NCBI RefSeq assembly: GCF_018294505.1
Contig: NC_057809.1
Coordinates: forward strand, 415,308,959-415,372,958
Direction of reading: 5' to 3'
Length of the DNA stretch: 64,000 nt
Origin: Triticum aestivum
Taxonomy: Eukaryota > Streptophyta > Magnoliopsida > Poales > Poaceae
Under the pieces are notes generated by a model. It ran no database searches. It was not told the DNA's origin and was given only the letters and a program-made list of their open reading frames with translations. Shown one piece after another: positions 43,794 to 56,659 of this stretch (the stretch's first letter is position 1; each line of letters starts with the position of its first letter). Both the position numbers and the translations under genes were made by a program.

Positions 43794-44840
43794 ATGCCTC
43801 CGAGACGTGACCCCGGATTTACTTTTCCACCTGAGCTCACTCAGTTTATCCAGCAGCAGAATACCCTGATGCAGTTGTTAGTTCAGAACCAAGGCAACAA
43901 CAACAACAATCCACCACCACCACCACCAGTTGATAACTTAGCCCGTTTTCTAAGGTTGCAGCCGCCGGTGTTTTCTAGTAGCACCGAGCCGATAGTGGCA
44001 GATGATTGGCTCCGCAGGATTGGAAGGGAGTTAACCACTGCAGGATGTACCGATGCTGAGAAGGTTCGTTTTGCCGCACATCAGTTGGATGGACCAGCAG
44101 CCTCATGGTGGGAGAATTACACTGTCACCTACCCTATAGCCATTGTTACATGGGATCAGTTTCAGCAAGCTTTCCGTACAGCTCATGTCTCAACTGGAGC
44201 TATGAGTATTAAGAAGCGTGAGTTTCACAACTTACACCAGGGGAACCGTACTATGGCTCAGTACGAGGATGAGTTTAGCAAGTTATCTCGTTATGCCCCT
44301 GATGATGTGGCCACAGATGCCGCAAAGCAGGAGAAGTTTATGGAAGGGATGAATGATGAGATGAGCATGCAGTTGATGGTGGCAACATTCAACAACTACC
44401 AGGAGTTGGTAGATAAGGCTCTTATGATTGAAGGGAAGCAACAGCAGATTGAGAGCCGTAAGAGCAAGTATGGACAATGAAGGTATAATTCAGGAGCTCA
44501 GCAGAAGCATCGCCTAACCCCAAACTCGGGAGGACTTGTTCATAACCATGGACTCCACACCCATAATGGAGGAAGTAACCATAATCATACTGACCCAAGG
44601 AATGGGAATGGGAATGGAGCAAGCAACAATCAGAACCGCTCCAATCCAGCCACACCCGCGAAGAGAGACCTAAGCCACGTTACTTGTTTCAAGTGCGGGA
44701 AGACTAGACACTATGCCACGGAGTGCCCTGAAGTGAAGAATGAAAACGGCAATGGGAGCGCTGGAAAGAAGCCCAATCCATTCAACAAAGGACAAGTGAA
44801 CCATGTCAACGTGGAGGAGGTTGAAGAGCAGCCAGACGCG
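43794..44840 (+). pseudogene. Gypsy-B gag, broken
   Basis: Open for 228 codons from MPPRRDPGFTFPPEL through the capsid-like core ([31 protein letters not shown]) until a TGA at 44478-44480, where Gypsy-A has Gly. After the stop the same sense continues with an Asn/Gly-rich spacer and a CX2CX4HX4C knuckle (CFKCGKTRHYATEC) near 44688. A small difference in frame precedes the open stretch from 44733. Confidence 0.9.
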
Positions 44841-47671
44841 GTTATTGGTAAGTTTTTGGTTAAGTCTTTTACCTCCCTTGTTCTTTTTGATACTGGTGCA
44901 TCGCATTCGTACATATCAAGGGAATTCGTGGATAAGTTTAAACTACCAACCCAAACCCTTAGGACCCATCTGTTAGTGAGTTCACCTGAAGCAGAGTATA
45001 TGGCTAGTCGATGGTGCGACCAGATACCCTTAACCATTGGTAGCCATGTTTTTCTATCCGACCTAATAATCTTGGAGTCACAAGGATTGGATGTGATATT
45101 AGGCATGGACTGGATGTCTATGGGGGAAGCATTGACTGTGTTAGTAAGTCAATTTATCTCACCACCCCTGAGGGAAAAAGGATCAAGTACGTATCTAGGC
45201 ATGCGCCAAGGAGTAGCCAATTAAATACCCTCACGGGAGTTGTTCAGGAGGAAGTGCCTGTAGTCCAGGATTAACCAGATGTTTTTCCATAGGAGTTACC
45301 AGGCATGCCACCGGATCGAGACATCGAGTTTCTGAGAGAGTTATTGCCAGGCACCGGTCCTATATCGAAGAGACCGTATCGGATGCCCACAAATGATCTG
45401 GAGGAGATTAAGAAACAGATCAAGGATTTATTGGAGAAAGGTTACATTCGACGGAGCTCATCACCGTGGGGAGCCCCAGTGCTTTTGGTCGAGAAGAAGG
45501 ATAAGTCTCTAAGAATGGTTGTTGATTATCGTGCGTTAAATGAGGTGACGATCAAGAACAAATACCCACTGTCGATGATCAATGATTTATTTGAGCAGTT
45601 GCAAGGAGCTAAGGTGTTTTCAAAGATCGGTCTGCGATCTGGATATCACCAGTTGAAGATACGAGAGAAGGACATACCAAAGACATCATTCACCACATGG
45701 TACGGGTTGTATGAATATACGGTCATGTTGTTTGGACTGACTAACGCCCCTGCCTACTTCATGAGCATGATGAACAAAGTGTTCATGGAATATTTGGATA
45801 AGTTCGTTGTGGTGTTCATTGATGATATAATGGTATACTCGAAGAATGAGGAGGAGCACGAAGAGCATTTGCGTTTAGTTCTCGAGAAACTCAGGGAACA
45901 TCAGTTGTATGCCAAGTTTAGCAAATGCGAGTTTTGGCTGAAGGAAGTTGGATTCCTTGGACATGTTATATCAGGAGAAGGTGTAGCAGTAGATCCTACC
46001 AAGGTTCAGTCAGTCACTGAATGTTTGGCACCCACTTCAGTTAGCGAGATCTACAGTTTCCTTGGACTCGCAGGATACTATCGGAGATTCATTGAGAATT
46101 TTTCCAAAATTCCGAAGCCAATGACGGAGTTATTTAAGAAGGATACCAAGTTTAAATGGACAAAAGAATGTGAAGCGAGTTTTCAGGAGTTAAAGAAACA
46201 TTTGACTACAGCCCCAGTGCTGATTCTGTCGGATATACGTAAAGAGCTTCAAGTGTATTGCGACGCCTCTCGCCTAGGACTTGGAAGTGTGCTTATGCAG
46301 GACGGAAGAGTTGTTTTGTATGCCTCGCGAAAACTGAAACCACATGAGTTAAATTGTGCCACGCATGATTTGGAGTTGGCTGCCATAGTGCATGCGTTGA
46401 AGACCTGGAGACATTACCTTATAGGAAATCGTTGTGATGTGTACACGGATCATAAGAGCTTGAAGTACATTTTCACACAGAAGGAACTGAACCATAGGCA
46501 GAGGAGATGGTTGGAGCTTATAAAGGATTATGACATGAAGTTTAACTATCATCCAGGCAAGGCCAACGTCATAGCAGATGCCTTGAGCCGGAAGAGTTAT
46601 GCTAATACCCTAGTGAGCACGGGATTGCCAAAGGAGTTAGCAGAGGATCTCAGGGAACTTCGATTGGAGATTGTTCCTAGAGGTTTTATTGCAACAATGG
46701 AGGTTCAGTCTACATTGTTAGCAAAGATTCGAGAACCTCAGAAGGATGACAAAGAGGTTGCCGAGATAAAAGAGAGAATGAGCAAAGGAAAGGCCAAAGG
46801 TTTTCATGAGGATGAGCAAGACACCTTATGGTTCGAGGACCGTGTTTACATGCCCAATAACACAGAGATCAGAAAGTTAATACTTCAGGAGGTTCATGAC
46901 TCACCATACTCGATACACCCCAGAAACACCAAGATGTATTTGGATTTGAAGGAACGTTTCTGGTGGACTGGTATGAAGAAGGATATTGCCGAGTATGTAG
47001 CCGTATGTGATGTATGTCAGAGAGTGAAGGCTGAGCATCAAAAGCCAGCAGGATTGTTACAGTCTATGCCGATACCCGAATGGAAGTGGGATAAACTTGG
47101 CATGGATTTTATCACCGGATTACCCAGATCCAAATCAGGATATGATTCTATATGGGTAGTAGTGGATCGCTTAACCAAATTAGCTCACTTTATCCCAGTG
47201 AAAACCACCTATACAAGTGCAAAGTTGGCCAAGATATATATGACCAGGATCGTATGTCTGCATGGAGTTCTGAGGACCATCGTATTAGACAGAGGGACAC
47301 AGTTTACTTCAAAGTTTTGGCATCAGCTGCACCAAACTTTGGGGACAAGGTTGGAGTTCAGTACAGCTTTTAACCCGCAGACAGATGGACAAACCGAGAG
47401 AGTCAACCAGATTTTGGAGGATATGTTGAGAGCCTGTGTGCTAGATTATGGATCTAGTTGGGATGACAATTTGCCCTACGCGGAGTTCTCATACAACAAT
47501 AGCTACCAAGTCAGCTTGAAAATGGCACCGTTTGAAGCCCTGTATGGACGAAGGTGCAGGACACCATTGATGTGGGATGAAGTCGGAGACCGACAGTTGT
47601 TTGGACCAAATTTGATCAAAGAGTCTGAAGAGAAAGTTAAGTTGATCAGAGATAGACTGAAGATAGCTTAG
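44841..47671 (+). pseudogene. Gypsy-B protease, RT, RNase H, integrase
   Basis: Protease [13 protein letters not shown] near 44880. The frame is lost between 45115 and 45300, where two stops and a shift occur. From 45305 it is open for 788 codons: RT with [12 protein letters not shown], motif [12 protein letters not shown], motif [12 protein letters not shown]; RNase H ([14 protein letters not shown]); HHCC ([14 protein letters not shown]) and the integrase core ([23 protein letters not shown]). In RT motif A the catalytic Asp is Gly at codon 45629-45631 (GGT; GAT in Gypsy-A), so polymerase activity would be lost. A TAG at 47669-47671 ends the frame where Gypsy-A has Gln. Confidence 0.92.
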
Positions 47672-48088
47672 TCCAGGCAGAAGAGTTATGCAGTATCGAG
47701 ATTTGTAGGACCGTATCGAATTTTGGAACATATGGGAGAAGTTTCCTACAAGTTGGAGTTACCTGAAGGACTGTCGGGAGTTCATGATGTATTTCATGTT
47801 TCAAAGCTGAAGAAGTGTCATGCTGAGATGGCCGATATACCGCTTAGAGATACAGTACCCTTGGAGGCGATTTAGTTGGACAGTGGCTTGACCTATGAGG
47901 AGAAGCCAGTCAGGATTCTCGAATTTGCCAGCCGAGTCACCCGCAGCAAGGTTATTAAGTTTTGCAAAGTTCAGTGGAGCCACCATACCGAGGATGAAGC
48001 CACCTGGGAACGAGAAGATGATCTTCGCAAAGACCACCCACACATATTATCTAGCCAACCCGAATCTCGAGGGCGAGATTCATCTTAA
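47672..48088 (+). pseudogene. Gypsy-B integrase tail and chromodomain
   Basis: Continues after the TAG. About 100 bp are missing relative to Gypsy-A just after KSYA, joining it to RFVGPYRILEHMGEV. A further TAG lies at 47873-47875. The chromodomain follows (VRILEFASRVTRSKVIKFCK, WSHHTEDEATWERED), ending at 48086-48088. Confidence 0.85.
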
Positions 48089-48099
48089 GGGGGGTAGGT
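48084..48099 (+). other. Polypurine tract of Gypsy-B
   Basis: CTTAAGGGGGGTAGGT next to the 3' LTR; overlaps the end of the coding region, as in Gypsy-A. Confidence 0.8.
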
Positions 48100-48100
48100 T

Positions 48101-50636
48101 TGTAACATCCCAAAATTTCAATTTGGAATGTTATACATAGATCATTCATGCATATCATATTTTGTTGCATTTCGTTTCGCGATCCTCGAAATCCTAAGAA
48201 ACTCAAGGACCCTCGGAGAGAGTTGGGGATTTCCCTGTTTTCATATTTGAGTTCTATCAAATATTTTTTTGACTGAAACGAGGATTTTTGGTTTTAATTA
48301 TTTTCTCTCCGAAAAATATTTCATATTAAAATATATGAGGGGAGATAATACGACTTCTCCAAAATAAATGAAATATTGGAGGAAAAATATTAAAATCAAA
48401 TATTTTTTTATCCGGAGTTTATTGCTATTTTATTTGAATTAGAAAAATTGCACGTTTTTCAAAGTTGCATTTTAGGGCCAAGAAAATGTTCATCCTGTTC
48501 TAAATATTTTATTTAGACGGTGAAAATTTGTTTTGGCAAGATTTTATTTTATTTTTCTAGGATTTATTTTAGTCTGGCAAAATTATTTAAAAAAAAGAAC
48601 TTCCGCCGGACCGCACTGGGCCGAGGCCCAGCCGCGCCGCATCCCCGCACCGGCTCGGGAGAGGAGTTCCGAGCGGCTCCGCCGCCGCCATGTCCGACCC
48701 GGACCCACGCCGCTCGCCCCCTTCCCCAAGCTGCGCCGCCCCCTCCCTTATAAGCCGCCGCACCCCCCTAGAGCCCCGAGCCGCCCCACCGCCGCAAGCC
48801 CCGCCGCCCCGCCGCCTTGCTGCCGTGCCATCGCCGCCTCGCAGCCGCGCCGCCGCCCCGCGCTGTCCCGCCCCACTCACCGGAGCCGCCCCGCCACGCC
48901 GGATCCTCGCCGGAGGTATAAGAACCGTTCGTTTTTTTTAAAGACCGGTTTGGTTTTTTTAGAAAACCCTAGTTTTTTTGGATAGATCGGTTCACCGGTT
49001 TTTTTCGGTTTAGTTACTTTGCGGATGTTCGTCCGTACGTTCGTTTTGACGAACGGTGTTACCTCGTTAGCCGCAGACAATGAACGCTCGTTCCTTAGCA
49101 TGTTCGTCAGTTTTCTTTTTCTCGGAATTTCCGTGATTATTTTCAATCGCGATTTCTGATCCAATTGTCGTTTTAGTTTATCTTTTCGCTCGTTTGTCGG
49201 AATCAGGCGATTCAAGCGCCTAGATCTTCATCTCGAACCCCTCTTTCCGTTTAACCAACTTGAACAAGTTTTTGCTACTGTAAAAGTTGACCTTAGTCCA
49301 GATTAGTATGAGTCCCTAGGTTTTACGGATCATTAGCAAGGCAAGTAACACTTTGATCATACCCCTTTATCACCCAATTTTTATGCATTAGTTCCAATCC
49401 TCAAACATTGCATGGTTAGGATGTGAATAACATGTGGGTTGGGAAGTAGTTGATGAGGTAGAACCTATTGCCCTGTTATATTCAAACCCTTGGGATTTAC
49501 TTATGCATATTGCTTTTATTGCTATGCTATGCTCGTAGACGTGGTTTGGGTGAGTGAAATCCATGACAGATGTGAGATTGTTAATTAATGGTTCAACTTA
49601 AGGTGGCAACTTGAATACACATCTGGGTGGATTGTTTGTTGGGCACCTGGAGAATCCAGTGTTATCCTAGGATATCCCGGAGTACCCGTGTGATAATCCT
49701 ATGGTCCGCTACCCAGGCTCAAAGGGAACTGAGATATTTTCATGCTAGAAACTTCCATGTGCAGCCACAAGCTATTATGGGCTCTAGCATAGTTGAGTAA
49801 GTTGCGTGAAGCTCCTGAAGAGGTGGATCAGCAGGTAGAGGGATGTAGGTTGGTATGGTCTGCCCGGAGTAAGGGGTTAATGCTTCTGAAAGACTGTGTC
49901 TCGGTCATCCGTTTCTCAAACACCATGTAGTGCGAGAAATCCAACGGAGGAGATCGGGTCTTGTGGGGAAAAGTGCGCAAACCTCTGCAGAGTGTATAAA
50001 CTAATCATGGTTAGCCGTGTCCCCGGTTATGGAGATCTTGAGTATCTAGTACTTGGAGTATCATAAGTATCTCATCACTCCAAAATAATATTGTTGGGTT
50101 GTTAATTACTTTAATTGGGATTGAGTTGGAGGAACCTTCTCAATGATGTTTCAACTACGATGACAGTTAAATAAAATCTATTCCTTTGTTGTAGGGAAAA
50201 ATTGGCTTTTCTCTAAAACTGTAACCATAGAGCTTTCCACTAGCCAAATATGCATGTAGTGATAGTATTATTCTGTTGTTCCTCTACTGTGTTACTTTGC
50301 CAGCATATTCCATGTGCTGACCCGTTTTCGGGCTGCAACGCATTATGTTGCAGACTTTTCAGACGAGGAGTAAGGTTCGTTAGGTCGTTGCCGTGCAACT
50401 CAGCTATGCCGTTGGAGTTGATGGACTCACTTTATCTTCCAAGCCTTCCGCTGTTATTGTATTAGATGGCCTTAAGCCATATTTATTATACTAAGTTATC
50501 TTTTGAGACATTCGATGTAATAAGTGTGTGATTGCTACTCTGTTATAAATCCTCGAGTACTGTGTGTGTCAGCATTACCGATCCAGGGATGACACTGAAG
50601 CACAGAGACTTGACCTTTTGAGGTTGGGTCGCTACA
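48101..50636 (+). repeat. 3' LTR of Gypsy-B
   Basis: 2536 bp, TGTAACATCCC...GGTCGCTACA. TATA at 48748-48753. Lacks about 200 bp at 49306-49308 (AGATTAGTA joined to TGAGTCCC) compared with the 5' LTR. Confidence 0.9.
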
Positions 50637-51080
50637 CCATTCCTCCACCACGTCTGTCTTGGCGAATACGGAGCGGTGGGCGGCATTGTGCCGGTCGTTT
50701 CGCGCCTGCTGCCAAGTCGCTCCTCCTCCTCGAAGATGATGACCCTTGAGCCCAAGGGACCATCAACACCGCTACTCTGAGGTAGTGGAGGAAGCAGGCC
50801 CACGCATTCATGATCAAGGGCAGAAGGCGGTTAAAGCAGGGCAGCGAGGCAGGCCCGACAATGTTGGCATACCGGCTGTGTGGGATCGATGTCGGCTCAT
50901 CCTTGACATGGCGTCTGATCTGGACGGTGCGGTTACGCGAGGGGGCAGGAAGGCGTCCACTCTGGACGCCTCCGCGGTTGCGCGCACGGGGTCCTCCTAG
51001 ACCCATTGGAGTGGGGACGACGGCCCCAGCTTTACGTGGTAGCGCGGCAGGGACGATGGCTCCTCCTTGACCCGCATCGA
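50637..51080 (-). pseudogene. N-terminal part of the uncharacterised protein split by Gypsy-B
   Basis: The minus strand reads VKEEPSSLPRYHVKL near 51060, then several frame changes, and finally HRSVFAKTDVVEE directly before the insertion. The reading frame joins that of 39714-40009 once the element and one CCATT are removed. KEEP-like charged repeats and frameshifts suggest an already decayed gene or a captured gene fragment. The outer end is cut by the LTR at 51081. Confidence 0.45.
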
Positions 51081-52959
51081 TGATACGTCTCCAACGTATC
51101 TATAATTTTGATTGTTTCATGCTATTATATTATCAATCTTGGATGTTTATATACATTTACAAACAATTTTATATCATTTTTTGGACTAACCTATTAACTT
51201 AGTGTCCAATGCTAGTTGTTGTTTTTTGCTTGTTTTTGACTTTGCAGAATATTAGTACCAAACGAAGTCCAAATCCCACGAAACTTTTTGGACATCTTTT
51301 TCTGGCAATAAGAGACCCCTAGAAGCTTCGGGAGGGAACCAGAAGATGAAAGAGGGGCCCACTAAGCACCAGGGTGCGCCGAGCCTCTAGCGATCATTTT
51401 GGATCTTGTGATCATTTTGACCTTCCTCTGCCTCTATAAATAATCTAAAATCCCAAAACCTACCGGGGAGTCCACGAAATACCTTTTCCACTGTCACAAG
51501 TTCCAAAACCACGAGATCCAATCTAGAGGCCTTTTCTAACACTTTGCCGGAGGGGAAAACGATCACAGAGGGGTTCTTCATCATCCATGTTGCCCCTTCG
51601 ATGATGCGTGAGTAGTTTACCACGGGCCTATGGCTCCATAGTTAGTATCTATATGGCTTCTTCTCTCTTTGTGGTCTTCAATATAATGTTCTCCTCGATG
51701 TTTTTGGAGATCTGTTTGATGTAATGACTTTTTGCGGTGTGTTTGTTGGGATCCGATGAAGTGAGTTTATGATTAGATATATCCATGAATATTATTTGAG
51801 TTTTCTCTGAACTCTTTTATGCATGATTGTTATAGCCTCATATTTCTTCTCCGACTTATTGGTTTCGTTTGGCCAACTAGATTGATTTATCTTGTCATGG
51901 GAAGATGTGCTTTGTGATGGGTCCGGTCTTGTGGTGCTCAATCTCAGTGGCAGAAAGAGACATGAGACGCATGTGTCATTGCTATTAAGGGTAACAGGAT
52001 GGGATTTATTTCATCTATGAGTTTATCTTGTCTACATCATGTCATCTTGCTTAAGGTTTTACTCTGTTCTTTCATGAACTTAATACACTGCATGCATGTT
52101 GGATATCGGTCGATGTGTGGAGTAACAGTAGTAGATGCAGTCAGGAGTCAGTCTAATTGTCTCGGACGTGATGCCTATACACATGATCATTGCTTTGGAT
52201 ATCATCATAATTATTTGTTTTTCTGTTGAACACACTTGTTTGAGAGAGCCACATGCATATCATGATTTCCTAGAATACTCTATGTGCTTCACTTAAATAT
52301 TTTGAGCTAGGCAGTTGCTCAAGTACTTCACTTATATCATTTTGAGCACGACGGTGGTTATATTTTAAAGAAATAAACTGTCTTGTTTAACTTATATTAT
52401 TTTGAGAGTTGAGAAATTTTAAAGATATATGCTCTCATGCTTCACTTATATTATTTTGAGAGTTCAATTTTTTTGAAGAAATATTTATGCTCCCGTACTT
52501 CACTTAGATCTTTTTGAGAGTAAAGAATAGTAATGGTAATTTGCACGAGATATGAATTTGGTCCCAAAGTGATAGATATCCAAGGGGGTGTAACAAAAAC
52601 TTTCATGAAGATCATTGGATATAATAAACTTAATTCCTTGCAATAGTTTTGTGATATGGAGATAGTGATATGTGAGTCATGTTGGTGAGTAATTACGCTT
52701 CTGTAAGAATATTGGTGTTAAGGTTTGTGATTCCCTATGCATCACGTAAAGTCAATAGTTATGCAATGAAATTATATCATACTTTTGGTGCATTATTCGG
52801 TGTTAATTATGTTCAATGCTCGTTTATGACCGTTTTCGTTTTTTGGTTGGTTGCTTCTCAATCTATTTGCTAGCCTTCACTTGTACTAAGCGGTAATACT
52901 GCTTGTGCATCCAATTCCTTAAACTCAAAGTTGTACAAAATGAGTCCACCATACCTACC
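51081..52959 (+). mobile_element. Sabrina-like Gypsy fragment: LTR joined to internal DNA
   Basis: Starts TGATACGTCTCCAACGTATC, a typical LTR start in several Triticeae Gypsy families. LTR-like sequence runs to about 52230 (TTTTTCTGT) and then jumps, without the normal LTR end, into non-coding DNA homologous to the reverse complement of 61600-62060. No gag or pol is present, so it is a deletion derivative. It is cut at 52960 by a reverse Copia LTR. Confidence 0.7.
52285..52518 (+). repeat. Imperfect tandem motif array in Gypsy internal DNA
   Basis: Five copies of a phrase like CTTCACTTATAT..TTTTGAG at about 52285, 52323, 52385, 52437 and 52494, spaced about 40-60 bp. Three reverse copies occur at about 61872-62008 in the other element of this type. 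Confidence 0.75.
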
Positions 52960-53699
52960 TGTTGGGGTACGTAGCATGCAATTTCAAAAAAAAATCCTAC
53001 GCTCATGCAAGATCTATCTAGGAGATGCATAGCAACGAGAGGGGGAGAGCATCTTCATACCCTTGAAGATCGCAAAGTGGAAGCGTTTATTAACGCGGTT
53101 GATGTAGTTGTACACCTTCACAATCCATCCCGATCAAGTACCGAACGTACAGCACCTCCGCGTTCAGCACACGTTTAGCTCGATGACGTCCTCGCCTTCT
53201 TGATCCAGCAAGACGGGCGAAGTAGTAGATAAGTTCTGGCAGCACGACAGCATGGTGACGGTTGGTGATGAAGAACAATCTCCGCAGGGCTTCGCCAAGC
53301 ACTACAGAAACTAGACGGATGATAAACTAGAGGGGACGGGGTTGCCGACACACGGCTTGGTGAATCTTGATTTTTTTGGGTGCTAGCCCTGCCCCTCTAT
53401 TTATATGTTGAGCCCTCGGGTCGAAACTTGGAGTAAAAGCCTCCTCAAAGTCAGTTTTTCCCGAAAGGCAAGAGTCCTTCTCGAACTACAGGACCAGACG
53501 CCATGGTTCCCGGTGTCTGGACCTAGACGTTGGGAACCCTGGCGTCTGGCCCCTGGACTCCGCAAAACTTCCTTTTGCACTTTCCAAAAACCTCGTGGGC
53601 TTTCCCCTTTGTCCCAAATAAAGTGTTCTCGTACCCAACATTTCGGGAAACATCCGGAACCCCTTCCGTTGAATTCCAGAACCTTTCCGGAGACCGAAC
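52960..53699 (-). repeat. BARE-type Copia LTR, reverse, cut by Copia-2
   Basis: Begins TGTTGGGGTACG (complement of ...CCCCAACA) and follows the Copia LTR 3' part backwards (CTACGCTCATGCAAGATCTATC, GCAACGAGAG, GCAGGGCTTCGCC). About 740 bp remain. The rest should lie beyond Copia-2, outside the window. Confidence 0.75.
53494..53549. repeat. Near-palindrome, arms of about 27 bp
   Basis: 53494-53520 (CCAGACGCCATGGTTCCC...) and 53522-53549 are reverse complements with about five mismatches and a one-base spacer. It sits inside the reverse Copia LTR. Confidence 0.75.
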
Positions 53700-55436
53700 T
53701 AAAGGGAATATGCCCTAGAGGCAATAATAAAGTTGTTATTTATATTTCCTTATATCATGATAAATGTTTATTATTCATGCTAGAATTGTATTAACCGGAA
53801 ACTTGGTACATGTGTGAATACATAGACAAACAGAGTGGCCCAAGTATGCCTCTACTTGACTAGCTCGTTAATCAAAGATGGTTAAGTTTCCTGACAATAG
53901 ACATGTGTTGTCATTTGATGAACGGGGTCACATCATTAGAGAATGATGTGATGGACAAGACCTATCCGTTAGCTTAGCATAATGATCATTAAGTTTTATT
54001 GTTATTGCTTTCTTCATGACTTATACATATTCCTTTGACTATGAGATTATGCAACTCCCGAATACCGGAGGAGCACTTTGTGTTCTATCAAATGTCATAA
54101 CGTAAATGGGTGATTATAAAGATGCTCTACAGGTGTCTCCGAAGGTGTTTGTTGGGTTGGCATAGATCGAGATTAGGATTTGTCACTCGGAGTATCGGAG
54201 AGGTATCTCTAGGCCCTCTCGGTAATGCACATCACTATAAGCCTTGCAAGCAACGTGACTAATGAGTTAGTTGCGGGATGATGCATTACGGAACGAGTAA
54301 AGAGACTTGCCGGTAACGAGATTGAACTAGGTATGATGATACCGATGATCGAATCTCAGGAAAGTAACATACTGATGACAAAGGGAATGACGTATGTTGT
54401 TATGCGGTTTGATTGATAAAGATCTTCATAGAATATGTAGGATCCAATATGAGCATCGAGGTTCCACTATTGGTTATTGACCGGAGATGTGTCTCGGTCA
54501 TGTCTACATAGTTCTCGAACCCGTAGGGTCCGCATGCTTAACGTTCGATGACGATTTATATTATGAGTTATGTGATTTGATGACTGAAGTTTGTTCAAAG
54601 TCCCAGATGAGATCACATACATGACGAGGAGTCTCGAAATGGTCAAGAGGTAAAAATTGATATATTGGAAGGCTATATTCGGACATCGGAAAGGTTCTGA
54701 GTGATTCGGGTATTTTTCGGAGTACCGGAGAGTTACGGGAATTCGCTGGGGGAAGTTAATGGGCCTTATTGGGCTTTAGTGGAGAGAGGGAAGAAGGGCA
54801 ACGAGGTGGCGCGTGCCTCCCCCCCTGCCCAAACCGAATTGGACAAGGGGTGGGGGCACGACCCCCCCTTTCCTTCTCCCTCTCCCTCCTTTCCTTCTTT
54901 CCTACTCCGAAAAGGAAAGGGAATCCTACTAGGACTTGGGAGTCCTAGTAGGACTCCCTACACTTGGCGCGCCCCTAGGAGGGCCGGCCTCTCTCTCTCT
55001 CCCTCCTTTATATACGTGGGCAGGGGGCACCCCAAAGGCACTCCAAGATTTGTCTTAGCCGTGTGCGGTGCCCTCCTCCCCAATTACACACCTCGGTCAT
55101 ATCGTCGTAGTGCTTAAGCGAAGCCCTGCGTCGGTTACTTCATCATCACCGTCACCACGCCGTCGTGCTGACAAAACTCTCCCTCGTCCTCAACTGGATC
55201 AAGAGCTCGAGGGACGTCATCGAGCTGAACGTGTGATGAACACGGAGGTGCCGTACGTTCGGTACTTGGATCGGTTGGATCATGAAGACGTTCGACTACA
55301 TCAATCGCGTTACTAAACGCTTCCGCTTTCAGCTACGTGGGTACGTGGACACACTCTCCCGTCTCGTTGCTATGCATCTCCTAGATAGATCTTGCGTGAT
55401 CGTAGGATTTTTTTTGAATTACTACGTTTCCCAACA
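53700..55436 (+). repeat. 5' LTR of Copia-2
   Basis: 1737 bp. The first two bases are TA instead of TG (TAAAGGGAATATGCC), otherwise as in Copia-1; it ends CCCAACA. TATA box (TTTATATA) at 55008-55015. Confidence 0.85.
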
Positions 55437-55437
55437 G

Positions 55438-55450
55438 TGGCATCAGAGCC
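55438..55450 (+). other. Primer binding site of Copia-2
   Basis: TGGCATCAGAGCC one base after the LTR end. Confidence 0.85.
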
Positions 55451-56659
55451 AGGTCTATACGTAGATGATATGCACGAGTAGAACACAATGACTTGTGGGC
55501 GATAATAGTCATACTGCTTACCACCAACGTCTTACTTTGATTCGGCGGTATTGTTGGATGAAGTGGTCCGGACCAACATTACATGACCGTGTTCATGAGA
55601 CTGGTTCTACCGACGTGCTTTGCACACAGGTGGCTGGCAGGTGTCTGTTTCTCCAACTTTAGTTGAATCGAGTTTGACTACGGCAGGTCCTTGTTGAAGG
55701 TTAAAACAGCACACTTGACAAAAAATCGTTGTGGTTATGATGCGTAGGTAAGAATGGTTCTTGCTAGAAGCCCTTAGTAGCCACGTAAAACTTGCAACAA
55801 TAAAGTATAGGATGTCTAACTTGTTTTTGCAGGGCATGTTGTGGTGTGATATGGTCAAGACGTGATGAGATATAAATTGTTGTATGAGATGATCATGTTT
55901 TGTAAAAGTTATCAGCAACTGGCAGGAGCCTTATGGTTGTCGCTTTATTGTATGAAATGCAATCGCCATGTAATTGCTTTACTTTATCACTAAACGGTAG
56001 CGATAATCGTGGAAGCAATAGTTGGGAAGACGACAACGACGCTACGATGGAGATCAAGGTGTCAAGCCGGTGACGATGGAGATCTTGACGGTGCTTTGGA
56101 GATGGAGATCAAAGGCACAAGATGATGATGGCCATATCATGTCAGATATTTTGATTGCATGTGATGTTTATCTTTTATGCATCTTATTTTGCTTAGTACG
56201 GCGGTAGCATTATAAGATGATCCCTCACTAAATTTCAAGGTATAAGTGTTCTCCCTGAGTATGCATCGTTGTTATAGTTCTTCGTGCCAAGACACCACAT
56301 GATGATCTGGTATGATAAGCTCTATGTTCACATACAACGGGTGCAAGCCAGTTTTGCACATGCACAATACTCGGGTTAAACTTGACGAGCCTAGCATATG
56401 CAGATATGGTCTCAAAACCCTGAGACCGAAAGGTCGAACGTGAATCATATAGTAGATATGATCAACATAGAGATGTTCACCATTCAAAACTACTCCATCT
56501 CACATGATGATCGGACATGGTTTAGTTGATATGGATCACGTGATCATTTAGATGACTAGAGGGATGTATATCTAAGTGGGAGTTCTTAAGTAATTTGATT
56601 AATTGAACTTTAATTTATCATGAACTTAGTCTTGATAGTATTTGCAAATTATGTTGTAG

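Larger units (their letters stand above)
40010..50636 (+). mobile_element. Gypsy-B: complete chromodomain Gypsy, broken coding
   Basis: 10,627 bp with both LTRs and a perfect target duplication CCATT (40005-40009 and 50637-50641). Same order and family as Gypsy-A: PBS, extra ORF, gag, protease, RT, RNase H, integrase, chromodomain, polypurine tract. Coding is broken by several stops, a deletion before the chromodomain and an RT active-site change, so it cannot move on its own. It inserted into a coding sequence whose halves remain on each side. Confidence 0.95.

Noticed and set aside
52285..52518. CRISPR-like array
   Set aside because: Units are imperfect and unevenly spaced, with no matching spacers, leader or cas genes; the DNA is a plant retrotransposon.
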